DNA of 64,000 nucleotides from Hymenobacter sp. BT559 (GCF_017571525.1 NZ_JAGETY010000003.1:248001-312000); one strand, 5' to 3'; positions 51,520-61,449 are shown, counted from the stretch's first letter. The notes: generated by a model not told the origin, from the letters alone. Numbers and translations: made by a program.

Positions 51520-53325
51520 ATGACTGACTCCTCTCTTCCCCCTACCCCGCCCGTTTCCTTTCCCGAGTTTGCGCCCGTGAGCACGGCGCAGTGGCAGGCC
51601 CAGCTAGCCCGCGAAGCCAAGGGGGCCGACCCCGCCAGCCTGCGCTGGACGCTGCCCGACGGCCTAGTGGCGGAGCCCTTTTACCACCGCGAGGCCCTGG
51701 CCGCCCTAGGTGGGCCGCCCGCCCCGCTGCCGCCCCGCCCCGCGCCCTGCCGCAACGTAGTGCCCCTCACCGTGCCCGCCGGCACCGATGGCCGCCTGCA
51801 GATAGAGCAGGGCGCCGACGCCCTGGCCCGCGGGGCCGAGGGCCTGCACTTTCACTTTAGTGGCGACCCGGCCAGCTTTGCCGTGGGCGAGCTGGCCACC
51901 CGCCTGCCGCTGGCCAGCACCTGGCTGGGCTACACCGTGCAGCAGGGGCCCGATTTGCTGCTCGAACGGCTGCACACGGCCAGCAACGGCGAGCCGCTGC
52001 AAGGCTTTCTGCGCTACTCGCCTACCACGGTGCCCGAGGGCGCTGAGCTGCTGCCCTTCCGCGCCACGCTGCGGCGCTGCATCGGGCTAGCCCGCGAGTG
52101 GCCGGGCTTCACAGCGCTGGCCGTCAATGGCTTGTATTTTGGCAATCGGGGCGCCACGCTTACCCAGCAATTGGCTTTTAGCCTGAGCACTGCCACCGCT
52201 ATGCTGAGCGAGCTGCCCGACGAAGCCAGCGGCCTTACCGTGGCCGACGTGGCGCGCCAGCTGCACCTCGACTTCGCCATTGGGCCTAGCTACTTTCCCG
52301 AAATTGCCCGGCTGCGGGCGGCGCGCCGGCTGTGGGCCACGCTGCTGCACGCCTACGGTTTGCCCGCCGTGGGCGCGGCCACGCTGCCCATCCACGCCAC
52401 TACCTCGGCTTGGACCCAGACCACCCTCGACCCGCACACCAACCTGCTGCGCCACACTACCGAGGCCATGAGCGCCGTACTCGGCGGGGCCGACTCTATT
52501 CAGGTGGCGGCTTTCGACTGCTTGTATCAGGCTCCCAATGAGTTTAGCGCCCGGCTGGCCCGCAACCTGCCGGTGATTCTCAAGGACGAGGCGCACCTTG
52601 ACTGGGTGGCCGACCCGGCCGCGGGCTCCTACTTCCTGGAAACGCTGACCGATGAGCTGGCCCGCGCCGCCTGGGCCGAATTTCAGGCCTTCGAAGCGCA
52701 GGGTGGCATGCTACAAGCCCGCGCCCGCGCCCTGGAGGCCGTGAGCCAGGCGGGACTCGAAAAATTCAAGCGCATTGCCACTGGCCAGGATGTAGTGGTG
52801 GGTACCAACCGCTTTCAGAACCACCAGGAGAAGTTTGAATTTCAGCCCAAGCAGCTGCTGCGCTCGCGCGACTTCGACACGACCCGCGCTACCTACCCTA
52901 GCGAGGTACTGCGCCTGGCCACGGCCCTGCACTTCGAGCGCCGCGCCAACCAGGACAAGCAGGCCACGCTGGTGCTGCTGGGCGGCGCCCGCGTAAACGA
53001 AGAAATTGCCGAGGCCTTCTGGCACCTGCTGCACCCCGAGCAGCGCACCGACACGCCCCCCAGCGCCTCCATTGCCCCCGATTCGTATTCGGTGTTGTTT
53101 TCAAAGCCCAAAGAAGCCACCCTCATGTATGCCCAGCCTGAGCAGTTCGACCACCTGGCGCGGGTGGTGCAGCAGGTGCCCGCCGGCCACACCTTCGATA
53201 TTCCTTCGCTCATCACCTCCGACCTGGCTACGCTGCTGGAAGCCGTGCGGGTGTTCGGGTTCAAGGAATTTGTGGTGGAAGGCCACCGCACGGAGGAGGT
53301 ATTAGCGCGCCTGCAAGGGAGGTAA
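51520..53325 (+). CDS. mutA: Methylmalonyl-CoA mutase small subunit
   Basis: The 601-residue protein has the N-terminal TIM-barrel form of the small subunit (FPEFAPVSTAQWQAQLAREA; FYHREALAALGG) and the region IQVAAFDCLYQAPNEFSARLARNLPVILKDEAHLDWVADPAAGSYFLETLTDELARAAW shared with the large subunit in abbreviated form. It lacks the DxHxxG cobalamin-binding motif. It forms a heterodimer with MutB that interconverts succinyl-CoA and methylmalonyl-CoA. It is separated from mutB by a palindromic repeat. Confidence 0.92.
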   Translation: MTDSSLPPTPPVSFPEFAPVSTAQWQAQLAREAKGADPASLRWTLPDGLVAEPFYHREALAALGGPPAPLPPRPAPCRNVVPLTVPAGTDGRLQIEQGADALARGAEGLHFHFSGDPASFAVGELATRLPLASTWLGYTVQQGPDLLLERLHTASNGEPLQGFLRYSPTTVPEGAELLPFRATLRRCIGLAREWPGFTALAVNGLYFGNRGATLTQQLAFSLSTATAMLSELPDEASGLTVADVARQLHLDFAIGPSYFPEIARLRAARRLWATLLHAYGLPAVGAATLPIHATTSAWTQTTLDPHTNLLRHTTEAMSAVLGGADSIQVAAFDCLYQAPNEFSARLARNLPVILKDEAHLDWVADPAAGSYFLETLTDELARAAWAEFQAFEAQGGMLQARARALEAVSQAGLEKFKRIATGQDVVVGTNRFQNHQEKFEFQPKQLLRSRDFDTTRATYPSEVLRLATALHFERRANQDKQATLVLLGGARVNEEIAEAFWHLLHPEQRTDTPPSASIAPDSYSVLFSKPKEATLMYAQPEQFDHLARVVQQVPAGHTFDIPSLITSDLATLLEAVRVFGFKEFVVEGHRTEEVLARLQGR

Positions 53326-53346
53326 CAATATGTCTAAAGGAAAGAG

Positions 53347-53446
53347 AACGTCATGCTGAGCTTGCCGAAGCATCTTGCTTCTATCGTTAGAAAATGACCC
53401 TAGCGGCGCAAGCGAGATGCTTCGACAAGCTCAGCATGACCAACGT
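53347..53446. repeat. Palindromic repeat between mutA and mutB (family B)
   Basis: Arms of about 45 nt begin GTCATGCTGAGCTTGCCGAAGC and invert at the other end, with several mismatches in the middle. It shares the GTCATGCTGAGC...GAAGCATCT pattern with the palindromes at 57377 and 60097. Confidence 0.82.
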
Positions 53447-53468
53447 TATATAAGATAAGATACTAGCC

Positions 53469-55574
53469 ATGCGCCCCGACTTTTCCACTATCGCCTACGA
53501 CGCCGCTAGCCTACCCGCTCCGGCCAAGCCTGCCGACTACCCTAGCGCTGGCCCCGCCGTGTATACGGCCGCCGATGCCGCGCACCTGCCGCATCTGGGC
53601 TTCGGCGCAGGCATAGCGCCCTACCTGCGCGGGCCCTACGCCAGCATGTACGTGCGCTCGCCCTGGACTGTGCGCCAGTACGCGGGCTTCTCCACGGCCG
53701 AAGAATCGAACGCCTTTTACCGCCGCAATCTGGCCGGCGGGCAGAAAGGCCTGAGCGTGGCCTTTGACCTGGCCACCCACCGGGGCTACGACTCGGACCA
53801 CCCCCGCGTGGTGGGCGACGTGGGCAAGGCCGGCGTGGCCATCGACTCGGTGGAGGATATGAAAATCCTTTTCGACCAGATTCCGCTGGGCGAAATGTCG
53901 GTGAGTATGACCATGAACGGGGCCGTGCTGCCGGTGCTGGCCTTCTTCATCGTGGCGGCCGAGGAGCAGGGCGTACCGCCCTCAACGCTGACGGGCACCA
54001 TTCAGAATGATATTCTGAAGGAGTTTATGGTGCGCAACACCTACATCTACCCGCCCGCGCCGAGCATGCGGCTTATCGCCGACATCTTCGCCTACACGGC
54101 GCAGCACATGCCCAAGTTCAACAGCATCAGCATCTCGGGCTACCACATGCACGAGGCCGGCGCCACCGCCGAGCTGGAGCTGGCCTATACCCTAGCCGAT
54201 GGCTTGCAGTACGTGCGCGCCGGGCTAGCGGCGGGGTTGAAAATCGACGACTTCGCCCCGCGCCTATCGTTCTTCTGGGGCATCGGCATGAATCACTTCC
54301 TGGAGATTGCCAAACTGCGCGCTGGCCGCCTGCTGTGGGCTAAGCTCCTTAAGCAATTTGACCCCAAGAGCGATAAAAGCCTCGCGCTGCGCACCCACTG
54401 CCAAACCTCGGGCTATTCGCTCACTGCCCAGGACCCGTTCAACAACGTGGCCCGCACTACTGTGGAAGCCCTCGCCGCCGCCCTCGGCGGCACCCAGAGC
54501 CTGCACACCAACGCCCTGGATGAGGCGCTAGCCCTGCCCACCGACTTCTCGGCCCGCATTGCCCGCAACACCCAGCTTTATTTGCAATACGAAACCGACA
54601 TCACCAAAGTGGTGGACCCCTGGGGCGGCTCGTACTACGTAGAAAGCCTCACCGCCGACCTCGCCAACCAGGCCTGGGCCCTGATGGAGGAAGTGGAAGC
54701 CCTCGGCGGCATGGCGGCCGCCATCGAAACCGGCCTGCCCAAGCTCCGCATCGAGGAAGCCGCCGCCCGCAAGCAGTCGCGCATCGATACCGGCCAGGAG
54801 GTCATCGTGGGCGTGAACAAATACCTGGCCCCCGAGGGCGAAGCGCCGCTTGAAGTGCTGCAAATCGACAATGACGCGGTGCGCGAAAGCCAGGTAGCGC
54901 GGCTCAAGAAAATTCGCGCCGAGCGCGACACTACCGCCGTGCAAGCGGCCCTAGCAGCCCTCACCGTCGGCGCCACTGACACTACCCAAAACCTGCTGGC
55001 CCTGGCCGTGACTGCCGCCCGCTCCCGCGCTACCCTCGGCGAAATCTCTGACGCCCTCGAAGCCGCGTGGGGCCGCCACCAGGCCACCAGCCGCACCGTG
55101 CAGGGCATCTACCAGCAAGGCATGACCGAAAACGCTGACTTCGCCCAGGCCCGCCGCGCCGCCGAGGACTTCGCCGCCCGCGAAGGCCGCCGCCCCCGTA
55201 TGCTCGTGGCCAAAATGGGCCAGGACGGCCACGACCGCGGCGCCAAAATCATCGCCACCTCGTTCGCCGACGTGGGCTTCGACGTGGACCTGGCGCCCCT
55301 CTTCCAAACTCCCGCCGAGGTAGCCCGCCAGGCCGTGGACAACGACGTGCATGTAGTCGGCGTGAGCAGCCTGGCCGCCGGCCACAACACGCTGCTGCCC
55401 CAGCTCATTGAAGAATTGAAGCAGGAAGGCCGCCCCGATATCCTTGTTATCGCCGGCGGCGTCATCCCTCCCCAGGACTACCAGCAGCTCTACGACGCGG
55501 GCGTGGTCGGCATCTACGGACCCGGCACGGTGGTAGCCAAGGCTGCGCTGGAGATTCTGGAGAAGCTGAACTAG
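53469..55574 (+). CDS. mutB: Methylmalonyl-CoA mutase large subunit
   Basis: The 701-residue protein has the TIM-barrel domain with [20 protein letters not shown] (begins about 56) and [17 protein letters not shown], and the C-terminal cobalamin-binding domain (about 565-701) with [12 protein letters not shown] (DxHxxG, about 585). The catalytic and B12-ligand residues are intact. It converts methylmalonyl-CoA to succinyl-CoA with adenosylcobalamin, linking propionate and odd-chain metabolism to the TCA cycle. No cobalamin riboswitch was recognised upstream. Confidence 0.95.
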   Translation: MRPDFSTIAYDAASLPAPAKPADYPSAGPAVYTAADAAHLPHLGFGAGIAPYLRGPYASMYVRSPWTVRQYAGFSTAEESNAFYRRNLAGGQKGLSVAFDLATHRGYDSDHPRVVGDVGKAGVAIDSVEDMKILFDQIPLGEMSVSMTMNGAVLPVLAFFIVAAEEQGVPPSTLTGTIQNDILKEFMVRNTYIYPPAPSMRLIADIFAYTAQHMPKFNSISISGYHMHEAGATAELELAYTLADGLQYVRAGLAAGLKIDDFAPRLSFFWGIGMNHFLEIAKLRAGRLLWAKLLKQFDPKSDKSLALRTHCQTSGYSLTAQDPFNNVARTTVEALAAALGGTQSLHTNALDEALALPTDFSARIARNTQLYLQYETDITKVVDPWGGSYYVESLTADLANQAWALMEEVEALGGMAAAIETGLPKLRIEEAAARKQSRIDTGQEVIVGVNKYLAPEGEAPLEVLQIDNDAVRESQVARLKKIRAERDTTAVQAALAALTVGATDTTQNLLALAVTAARSRATLGEISDALEAAWGRHQATSRTVQGIYQQGMTENADFAQARRAAEDFAAREGRRPRMLVAKMGQDGHDRGAKIIATSFADVGFDVDLAPLFQTPAEVARQAVDNDVHVVGVSSLAAGHNTLLPQLIEELKQEGRPDILVIAGGVIPPQDYQQLYDAGVVGIYGPGTVVAKAALEILEKLN

Positions 55575-55613
55575 GTTTTTGTATTGACATTTTCGACCTG
55601 AGAACTAACAAAA

Positions 55614-56555
55614 ATGGCTATTCCGGATTTTCAAACTATTATGCTACCTCTAATGCAAACTATTGCAAATGGGCATGAGGTAAAAATGGCGGATATTAAG
55701 ACATCGTTAGCCGAAAAATTTAAGTTGACATCACTTGAGCTAAACGAATTGCTTCCAAGCGGTAAACAGCCAGTATTTAACAATCGCATTGGTTGGTCAA
55801 AAACCCATCTGAAGAAAGCAGGACTAGTTGACTCACCTAAAAAGGGTTTTATTAAAATAACCCCTCTAGGAATTAGTGTACTGCAAAAATCTCCAACTTT
55901 AATAAATGTCTCTTTTTTAAAGCAATATCCGGCTTACTTGGAGTTTATTACAGGCACGAATAATAGCACACCAGCAAGCGAGCTTAAATCAACGAATGTT
56001 ATAAATAACCAAGTAACTAGCGCTACAGAGTCAACGAAAACACCTGATGAAATTTTGGAAGGTGCTCATCAGCAATTGAGAAACTCCTTAGTACAAGATA
56101 TTATCAGCACACTAAAGGGAGTATCTCCGTATTTTTTCGAGAAAATTGTTGTCGACTTACTCGTAAAGATGGGTTATGGCGGCTCATTTAAGGATGCAGG
56201 GAGTACCACGAAAAAATCAGGAGATGATGGAATCGACGGTATTATCAAAGAAGATAAATTAGGCTTGGATGTAATTTATATCCAGGCTAAAAGGTGGAAT
56301 AGCCCTGTTGGCAGACCAGAAATTCACAGCTTTGTGGGAGCCCTTGCTGGCCAGGGCGCGAAAAAAGGGGTATTTATTACAACGGATAGATTTACCGCAG
56401 ACGCGAAAAACTTTGTCCCTAAAAACGAGACTAAAATAGTACTCATTGATGGTGAGCAGTTAGCTCAGTATATGATTGACTATAATCTCGGTGTATCAAC
56501 AATAAATACCTATGAAATAAAAAGGCTCGATACAGATTTTTTCGAAGAAGACTAA
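55614..56555 (+). CDS. mrr: Mrr-type restriction endonuclease
   Basis: The 313-residue protein has an N-terminal winged-helix Mrr_N region (about 1-105, FQTIMLPLMQTIANGHEVKM; NRIGWSKTHLKKAGLVDSPK), a low-complexity linker (about 118-145) and a C-terminal Mrr catalytic domain (about 165-300) with the PD-(D/E)xK-type site GDDGIDGIIK...DVIYIQAKRW (Asp then Gln-x-Lys). Mrr proteins cut modified DNA as type IV systems and need no methylase. The gene is strongly AT-rich against GC-rich mutB and the SDR gene, which indicates horizontal gain. It is 39 bp after mutB and 6 bp before the SDR gene. Confidence 0.88.
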   Translation: MAIPDFQTIMLPLMQTIANGHEVKMADIKTSLAEKFKLTSLELNELLPSGKQPVFNNRIGWSKTHLKKAGLVDSPKKGFIKITPLGISVLQKSPTLINVSFLKQYPAYLEFITGTNNSTPASELKSTNVINNQVTSATESTKTPDEILEGAHQQLRNSLVQDIISTLKGVSPYFFEKIVVDLLVKMGYGGSFKDAGSTTKKSGDDGIDGIIKEDKLGLDVIYIQAKRWNSPVGRPEIHSFVGALAGQGAKKGVFITTDRFTADAKNFVPKNETKIVLIDGEQLAQYMIDYNLGVSTINTYEIKRLDTDFFEED

Positions 56556-56561
56556 TTTTTT

Positions 56562-57350
56562 ATGGACCTCCAACTCACTTCCAAAACGGCCCTCATTACG
56601 GGCTCGACGGGCGGCATCGGGCTAGCCATTGCCCAGCGCCTGGCGGCCGAAGGCGCAACCGTTATCATCACCGGGCGCACCGAGGCGCGCCTCAACGACG
56701 CTAAAAAAGCCATTCTGGCCCAGACGCCAGACGCCAGCGTGCGCGGCGTAGCCGTTGATTTTGGCGACGCCGCACGGGTCGCTAATCTGCTCCAGCAAGT
56801 GCCCACGGTGGATATTCTTGTCAACAACGTCGGCATTTTCGAGCCCAAGCCCTTTACCGATATCACCGACGACGAATGGCTGCACTTCTTCGAGGTGAAC
56901 GTGCTGAGCGGGGTGCGGCTTTCGCGCCAGTACTTCCCCTTGATGCTCAAGCAGAATGCGGGCCGCATTATCTTCATCTCAAGTGAGTCGGGCTTCCAGA
57001 TTCCGGCCGAGATGATACAGTATGGCACCACCAAAACGGCCCAGCTGGCCGTAGCGCGGGGCCTGGCCGAGCTCACCAAGGGCACCAACGTTACCGTCAA
57101 TTCGGTGCTGCCCGGCCCTACTGCCTCGGAGGGCGTCGAAGAGTTTTTGAAGAAGCTGGCCGGCGAGGGCAAAACCCGCGAGGAAGCCGAGCACGAGTTT
57201 TTCCGCGATGCGCGGCCCTCGTCGCTGCTACAGCGCTTCATCACGGTAGACGAGATTGCCAATACCGTGGCCTACCTCGCTAGCCCCCTCGCTGCTGCTA
57301 CCAACGGCGCCTCGGTGCGCGCCGATGGTGGCGTAATACGCAGTATATAA
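56562..57350 (+). CDS. SDR family oxidoreductase
   Basis: The 262-residue protein has TGSTGGIGLAIA (about 12-23), NNVG (about 88-91), SSESGFQIPAEMIQYGTTKTAQ (Ser and YxxxK) and the LPGPTASEGVEEFLKKLAGE tail typical of a bacterial SDR subgroup related to 3-oxoacyl-ACP reductase-like enzymes. The NNVG instead of NNAG is a common variant. It starts 6 bp after mrr; given the composition difference, shared transcription is probably incidental. Confidence 0.88.
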   Translation: MDLQLTSKTALITGSTGGIGLAIAQRLAAEGATVIITGRTEARLNDAKKAILAQTPDASVRGVAVDFGDAARVANLLQQVPTVDILVNNVGIFEPKPFTDITDDEWLHFFEVNVLSGVRLSRQYFPLMLKQNAGRIIFISSESGFQIPAEMIQYGTTKTAQLAVARGLAELTKGTNVTVNSVLPGPTASEGVEEFLKKLAGEGKTREEAEHEFFRDARPSSLLQRFITVDEIANTVAYLASPLAAATNGASVRADGGVIRSI

Positions 57351-57376
57351 AAACGGCCGGGTAGCTGAACTACCCC

Positions 57377-57474
57377 AAAAACCGTGTATCCTGCTGACGC
57401 TGGAAGTATCTTATCACGCTTAGATTATGCAGCGGTGGGAAGATGCTTCCGGCGTCAGCAGGATACACGTTTTT
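57377..57474. repeat. Palindromic repeat between SDR and ankyrin genes (family C)
   Basis: Arms of about 35 nt, GTGTATCCTGCTGACGC... and its inverse near 57440-57474, enclose about 28 nt. The arm ends in GGAAGTATCTT/GGAAGCATCTT. It lies between convergent genes. Confidence 0.82.
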
Positions 57475-57492
57475 TATTCTGCCTATAAGGGC

Positions 57493-57993
57493 TCACTCCT
57501 GCTCGGGGCCGCCTAGCAGGTTCCAGGCTTCTTCGTTGCCTTGCTGGCCGGCCAGGTGCAGGGCCGAGAGGCCACGGTGGTCGTGAATGGAGGCGTCGGC
57601 GCCGGCATCGAGCAAGATTTTTACAATCTCGTTTCGCCCGAAGAGCGCTGCAAACATGAGGGCCGTGCCGCCGTTGCCGTTGCGCAAATCGAGGCTAGCC
57701 CCGCGCTCGATGAGCAGGCGCGCAATACCGGCATAGCCTTTAAAGCTGACGCCCATCAGGGCCGAATTGCCGCTGGCGTCTTGCAGGTCGGGGTTGGCAC
57801 CGGCGTCGAGCAGCACCCTGGCCGCGTCGAGATGGTCGTCATAGGTGGCCAGGATGAGGGCAGTGTAGCCCTTGCCATTTTGGGCATTAATGTCGAGCTG
57901 CGGGTTTTGAAGCAGTTGCTTGATGTCGACTACGTTGCCGCGCCGGGCAGCGTCGTAGAGCAGGTCGATGGGTTGGGCAGAGGTAAAGGGCAT
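57493..57993 (-). CDS. Ankyrin-repeat protein
   Basis: From the ATG at 57993 (MPFTSAQPIDLLYDAARRGN) the 166-residue protein consists almost entirely of four to five ankyrin repeats (NGKGYTALILATYDDHLDAA, DASGNSALMGVSFKGYAGIA, GNGGTALMFAALFGRNEIVK, DHRGLSALHLAGQQGNEEAW). It has no signal peptide. It is probably a cytoplasmic protein-binding scaffold; related small ankyrin proteins sometimes accompany catalase, which is absent here. Confidence 0.85.
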   Translation of the reverse strand: MPFTSAQPIDLLYDAARRGNVVDIKQLLQNPQLDINAQNGKGYTALILATYDDHLDAARVLLDAGANPDLQDASGNSALMGVSFKGYAGIARLLIERGASLDLRNGNGGTALMFAALFGRNEIVKILLDAGADASIHDHRGLSALHLAGQQGNEEAWNLLGGPEQE

Positions 57994-58089
57994 AAGCTGG
58001 AGAGGTGGTCTGGCTGCTACGACAAACCGGGGCCGGGAGATGTTTAGCCGCTCGGCGGGGCCTGGCCAGCCCTCACTCGCCATCGTGTG

Positions 58090-58491
58090 CTACTGGGCCT
58101 GCGGAGCGGGCAGGCTGGTGTTCCAGATGTCCTGATGCAGCTTCCACTGGCCCTGCTGCTGCTTCCAGACCACAAGGTACTTACCCTTGTCGAGCTGCTG
58201 GCTGTTGGCTCCGAACAGCGTGTACACGCCCAGCTCGATGGCCGTATCGGACAGTTCTTCTACCTCCTGTGTATGCAGGCTCACCCGCGCCACGCCCATG
58301 TCGAGGGCACCCTGCCAGAACGCCTGAATACCTTCGTGGCCCTGAATGGGGTCGTGGCCCGTGGGCAGCAGCACGGCGTTGCTGGTGTAGAGGCTGGCAA
58401 TGGCGGCGGCAGAACCCTGCGCAAAGTGCGCTTCAAACGCGGCATTGGCGCGCTGAATCTCGGAGCGGATGCTGGTGGCGGTAGGCGTCAT
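58090..58491 (-). CDS. SgcJ/EcaC-like NTF2-fold protein (DUF4440)
   Basis: The 133-residue single-domain protein has the SnoaL/NTF2-like pattern: AFEAHFAQGSAAAIASLYTS, NAVLLPTGHDPIQGHEGIQA, FWQGALDMGV, and a closing WKLHQDIWNTSLP. It may bind or turn over a small molecule; no catalytic assignment is possible. It lies 96 bp upstream of the ankyrin gene on the same strand. Confidence 0.8.
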   Translation of the reverse strand: MTPTATSIRSEIQRANAAFEAHFAQGSAAAIASLYTSNAVLLPTGHDPIQGHEGIQAFWQGALDMGVARVSLHTQEVEELSDTAIELGVYTLFGANSQQLDKGKYLVVWKQQQGQWKLHQDIWNTSLPAPQAQ

Positions 58492-58597
58492 ACAACAGAG
58501 GGTTAACAGGTGGGAGACAGGCCCAAATGTATTCTGTTTCTGGCAACAATACTAGTTCCTGGCGCTCCTTTTCCCTTATTAGCTAAGCTTTTAGCCC

Positions 58598-60079
58598 CTA
58601 GCGGCCGCTACTCTGGCTCTGCATGTTTTTTATCAACGCCGCATAAAAGCGGATTACCTCCTGAAATGCCGCCGGGCGCAGGCGCTCATTGGTGCCGTGC
58701 AGGCTCTCGATGGCCGCCTGGTCCATGAGCAGGGGCATAAAGCGGTAGGTGGCCTGCGGGCAGAGGCTGGCGTAGGCGCGGGCATCGGTGGCGCCCACCA
58801 CTACATAAGGCGCCACCAGCGCCTGCGGAAACACGCTTTTGATGGTGCGGTGCAGCGTAGCAAAGGCCGCATTATCAGTACGCGACACGGGCGAGGCATC
58901 GCGGCCCGGGCCGAGCATCTTCACTTGCACCTCCTGGTCGTTGATAATTCCCTTCACCCGCCGAATGACGGCCGCTACCGAGTCGCCGGGCAGCAGGCGA
59001 AAATTGACAGTAGCTATGGCCCCGATGGGTAGCACGTTGTCTTTATCGCCGCCCCGCATAATAGTGGGCGCCGTGGTGGTGCGCAGCGCCGCGTTGCCGG
59101 AGGGCGTGGCGGCCAGCGTTTTTTTAATAAGTGACCCAAACAGCCACTGATTGGCAAACACCAGCCGCTTGCCAAAGGGCACGGCCGGCGCCAGGTAGGC
59201 CAGTAAGCCGCTCACGCCGCCATCGAGGCGGGCCGGAAACGGCTCGGCTTCGAGCCGGGCCACGGCGGCAGCCACCCGGCCCACGCTCGTGAGCGCCGGC
59301 GGCATAGACGAGTGCCCCCCCTGTCCGGTAGCCGATAATTCGAGCGTGAGGTAGCCTTTTTCGCTCACGCCCACTAACGCCACGGGCTGGCTGAGCCCGG
59401 CCACGCCGTCGGACTTGATGAGGCCGCCCTCATCGAGCACCATCTCCAGCTGCGGGTGCTGCTGGCGCAGCAGCCTGGCTAGGGCCGCCGCGCCGCGCAG
59501 GCCCAGCGTTTCTTCGTCGTGGCCAAAGGCGAGCAGCACCGTGCGCCGGGGCTGCAAGCCGGTGCGCAGCAGATACTCTACTGCTTCCATCTGGCCTAGC
59601 ACATTCAGCTTATCATCTAAGGCGCCGCGGCCGTAGAGGTAGCCTTGCGCCGTTTTGCCGGCAAAAGGGGGGCTAGCCCACTGTGCTTCGGTGCCGGGCA
59701 GCACGGGCACCACATCCTGATGGGCCAGCAGCAGCAGCGGTTTCAGGGCCGCGTCGGTGCCGGGCCACTCGTAGAGCAGGCCGTAATGGCTGACGGTCTG
59801 ACGCTTGAGCCGCTGGTGCACGAGCGGGAACGTGCGCTGCAAGTAGGCCTGAAACTGGTCGAAGGGCACAGTATCCGTCTCGGCATAGTTGCTGCGCGAC
59901 ACCGTGGGGATGCGCAACGCACCTGCCAGGTGCGCCAGGGCCGAATCGGGCACTACCGCCACGGACGGCGCGGCTGGCACGGCAGCCAGCTGGTGGTTGG
60001 GCAGGCGCAGGGTGTTGACGAGCAGCACGGCCAGCAGGGCTAGCGCGGCGAATAACAGCAGGAGTAGAAAGCGACGCAT
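58598..60079 (-). CDS. M20-family metallopeptidase (PM20D1-like), membrane-anchored
   Basis: The 493-residue protein has an N-terminal signal anchor (RRFLLLLLFAALALLAVLLV). M20 motifs follow: LLLAHQDVVPV (first metal His and Asp), YGRGALDDKLNV (bridging Asp), FGHDEETLGL (catalytic Glu pair), VLDEGG and the C-terminal His in ESLHGTNERL. It should hydrolyse N-acyl amino acids or dipeptides in the periplasm. It is full length. A palindromic repeat separates it from the upstream flavoprotein gene. Confidence 0.9.
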   Translation of the reverse strand: MRRFLLLLLFAALALLAVLLVNTLRLPNHQLAAVPAAPSVAVVPDSALAHLAGALRIPTVSRSNYAETDTVPFDQFQAYLQRTFPLVHQRLKRQTVSHYGLLYEWPGTDAALKPLLLLAHQDVVPVLPGTEAQWASPPFAGKTAQGYLYGRGALDDKLNVLGQMEAVEYLLRTGLQPRRTVLLAFGHDEETLGLRGAAALARLLRQQHPQLEMVLDEGGLIKSDGVAGLSQPVALVGVSEKGYLTLELSATGQGGHSSMPPALTSVGRVAAAVARLEAEPFPARLDGGVSGLLAYLAPAVPFGKRLVFANQWLFGSLIKKTLAATPSGNAALRTTTAPTIMRGGDKDNVLPIGAIATVNFRLLPGDSVAAVIRRVKGIINDQEVQVKMLGPGRDASPVSRTDNAAFATLHRTIKSVFPQALVAPYVVVGATDARAYASLCPQATYRFMPLLMDQAAIESLHGTNERLRPAAFQEVIRFYAALIKNMQSQSSGR

Positions 60080-60096
60080 TCTTTCGGGCTAGAGGA

Positions 60097-60203
60097 TAAT
60101 TGCCTGTCATGGCGAGCACAGCGAAGCAAGCGCATCCGAACGAGCCGTTCGGGTTTCGTTGGGGTGCGATTGCTTCGCAAGCTCGCCATGACAGCCGATT
60201 ATT
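60097..60203. repeat. Palindromic repeat between flavoprotein and M20 genes (family D)
   Basis: Arms of about 45 nt starting AATTGCCTGTCATGGCGAGC and inverted at 60160-60203 contain GCGAAGCAAGCGCATCC and its inverse. It lies between two same-strand genes. The TGTCATGGCGAGC...GCGAAGC...GCATC pattern parallels the other three palindromes. Confidence 0.85.
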
Positions 60204-60216
60204 GCCAGGGCCTACC

Positions 60217-61449
60217 CTAGCCCACCAGCCGTTGGGCCCAGCGGCGCAGCCCGGGCAGCTGGGCTAGCCAGGTGCCCAGGTTCATGAGCCAGGGCCGGGT
60301 GCCGAGCAGGCGCTGCAGCCGGAAGCTGTGCGCCAGCTGCGGGCCAAGCCGCCGCTGCAGCTCTTCATCGTAGCGATGCATGAAATCGGCGCTAAAATTT
60401 TGCTGCGCGAAGCACTGGCGCACCTGCTCGGCCGCCATAATACCGCTGCGAATGGCTAGGTCGATGCCGTGCCCCTGCAAGGGGTCGATGAGCGAGGCCG
60501 CGTCGCCGCACAGCATAAAGCGGGCGCCGCTGGCCGGGCGCTGCCGCCCGCCGCCCATGGGCAGCCCAAAGCCCTGGATGGGCCCTAGCTGGCGCGCCTC
60601 CCGAAAGCGGCTTGCTAGTCCCGGGTGCGTGGCCAGCTGCTCTAGCAGCAGCTTCTTGAGGTCGATTTTGTGCTTCGACACCAGCTCCGAAAGCATGCCC
60701 AGGCCTACATTATAGCGCCCCGCGCCTACCGGAAACAGCCACAGGTAGCCCGCCAAATGGCTGCGGCTGAAGAAAAATTCGGTGGTGCCGCTCTCGGCCT
60801 CGGCCACGTTTTCGAAGTAGGCCCGCACGCCAGCACTATGGTAGGCGCGGGCTAGGCGCGGCTCGGGCAGCAGTCGGCGGCCAACCACCGAGTTGGCCCC
60901 ATCGCAGCCAACGACCAGGCTAGCCCTGATTTCCTGGCCGCTGGCCAGGTGCAGCCGGGCATAGTCGGCCGTGATGTCGATAGTTTTCAGCGCCGCATTT
61001 TCGAGCACCTCGGTAGCAGTGTACTGGCGCACGAGGGCTAGCAGGGCGGCGTCAAAATCGAGGCGCGGGCTGTTGAAGGCGGGCAGCTTCCAGTGCATGT
61101 AAAAGCTGTTACCGCTCGGGGCAACCAGGCGGCTGCGGCGCACATCATCGCGCGGCTCAAGCTGCCAGAGCGCGTCTACATAGGCTGGGTCGAGTTGGCG
61201 TAAGGCCTTGAAGGCGTGGCCCGGCACGGCGTCGCCGCACACCTTATCGCGCGGGAAAGTAGCCTTGTCGAGCAGCGCCACGCGCAGGCCGCTGCCGCGC
61301 AGGGCTAGCGCGCAGGCCGTGCCCGCCGGGCCCGCGCCCACAATGGCCACGTCGAAGGGTAATAAATCGGTAGCAGAGCCAGACACGCGGTAAAGGTAAA
61401 TGCCTGCCTGGCTTTGGGGCGGTCGGGCTGCATCCGGCCCCAATTGCAT
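60217..61449 (-). CDS. Geranylgeranyl-reductase-like FAD-dependent oxidoreductase
   Basis: The 410-residue protein has the FAD-binding GxGxxG in FDVAIVGAGPAGTACALALR (about 33-52), the family phrase FPRDKVCGDAVPG (about 65-77), the DG motif VVGCDGANSVVGR and the second FAD motif LCGDAASLIDPLQGHGID. These match the geranylgeranyl reductase/NAD(P)-FAD group acting on isoprenoid or polyene chains. The first 30 residues are unusual, and a GTG at about residue 22 could be the real start. Substrate unknown. Confidence 0.85.
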   Translation of the reverse strand: MQLGPDAARPPQSQAGIYLYRVSGSATDLLPFDVAIVGAGPAGTACALALRGSGLRVALLDKATFPRDKVCGDAVPGHAFKALRQLDPAYVDALWQLEPRDDVRRSRLVAPSGNSFYMHWKLPAFNSPRLDFDAALLALVRQYTATEVLENAALKTIDITADYARLHLASGQEIRASLVVGCDGANSVVGRRLLPEPRLARAYHSAGVRAYFENVAEAESGTTEFFFSRSHLAGYLWLFPVGAGRYNVGLGMLSELVSKHKIDLKKLLLEQLATHPGLASRFREARQLGPIQGFGLPMGGGRQRPASGARFMLCGDAASLIDPLQGHGIDLAIRSGIMAAEQVRQCFAQQNFSADFMHRYDEELQRRLGPQLAHSFRLQRLLGTRPWLMNLGTWLAQLPGLRRWAQRLVG

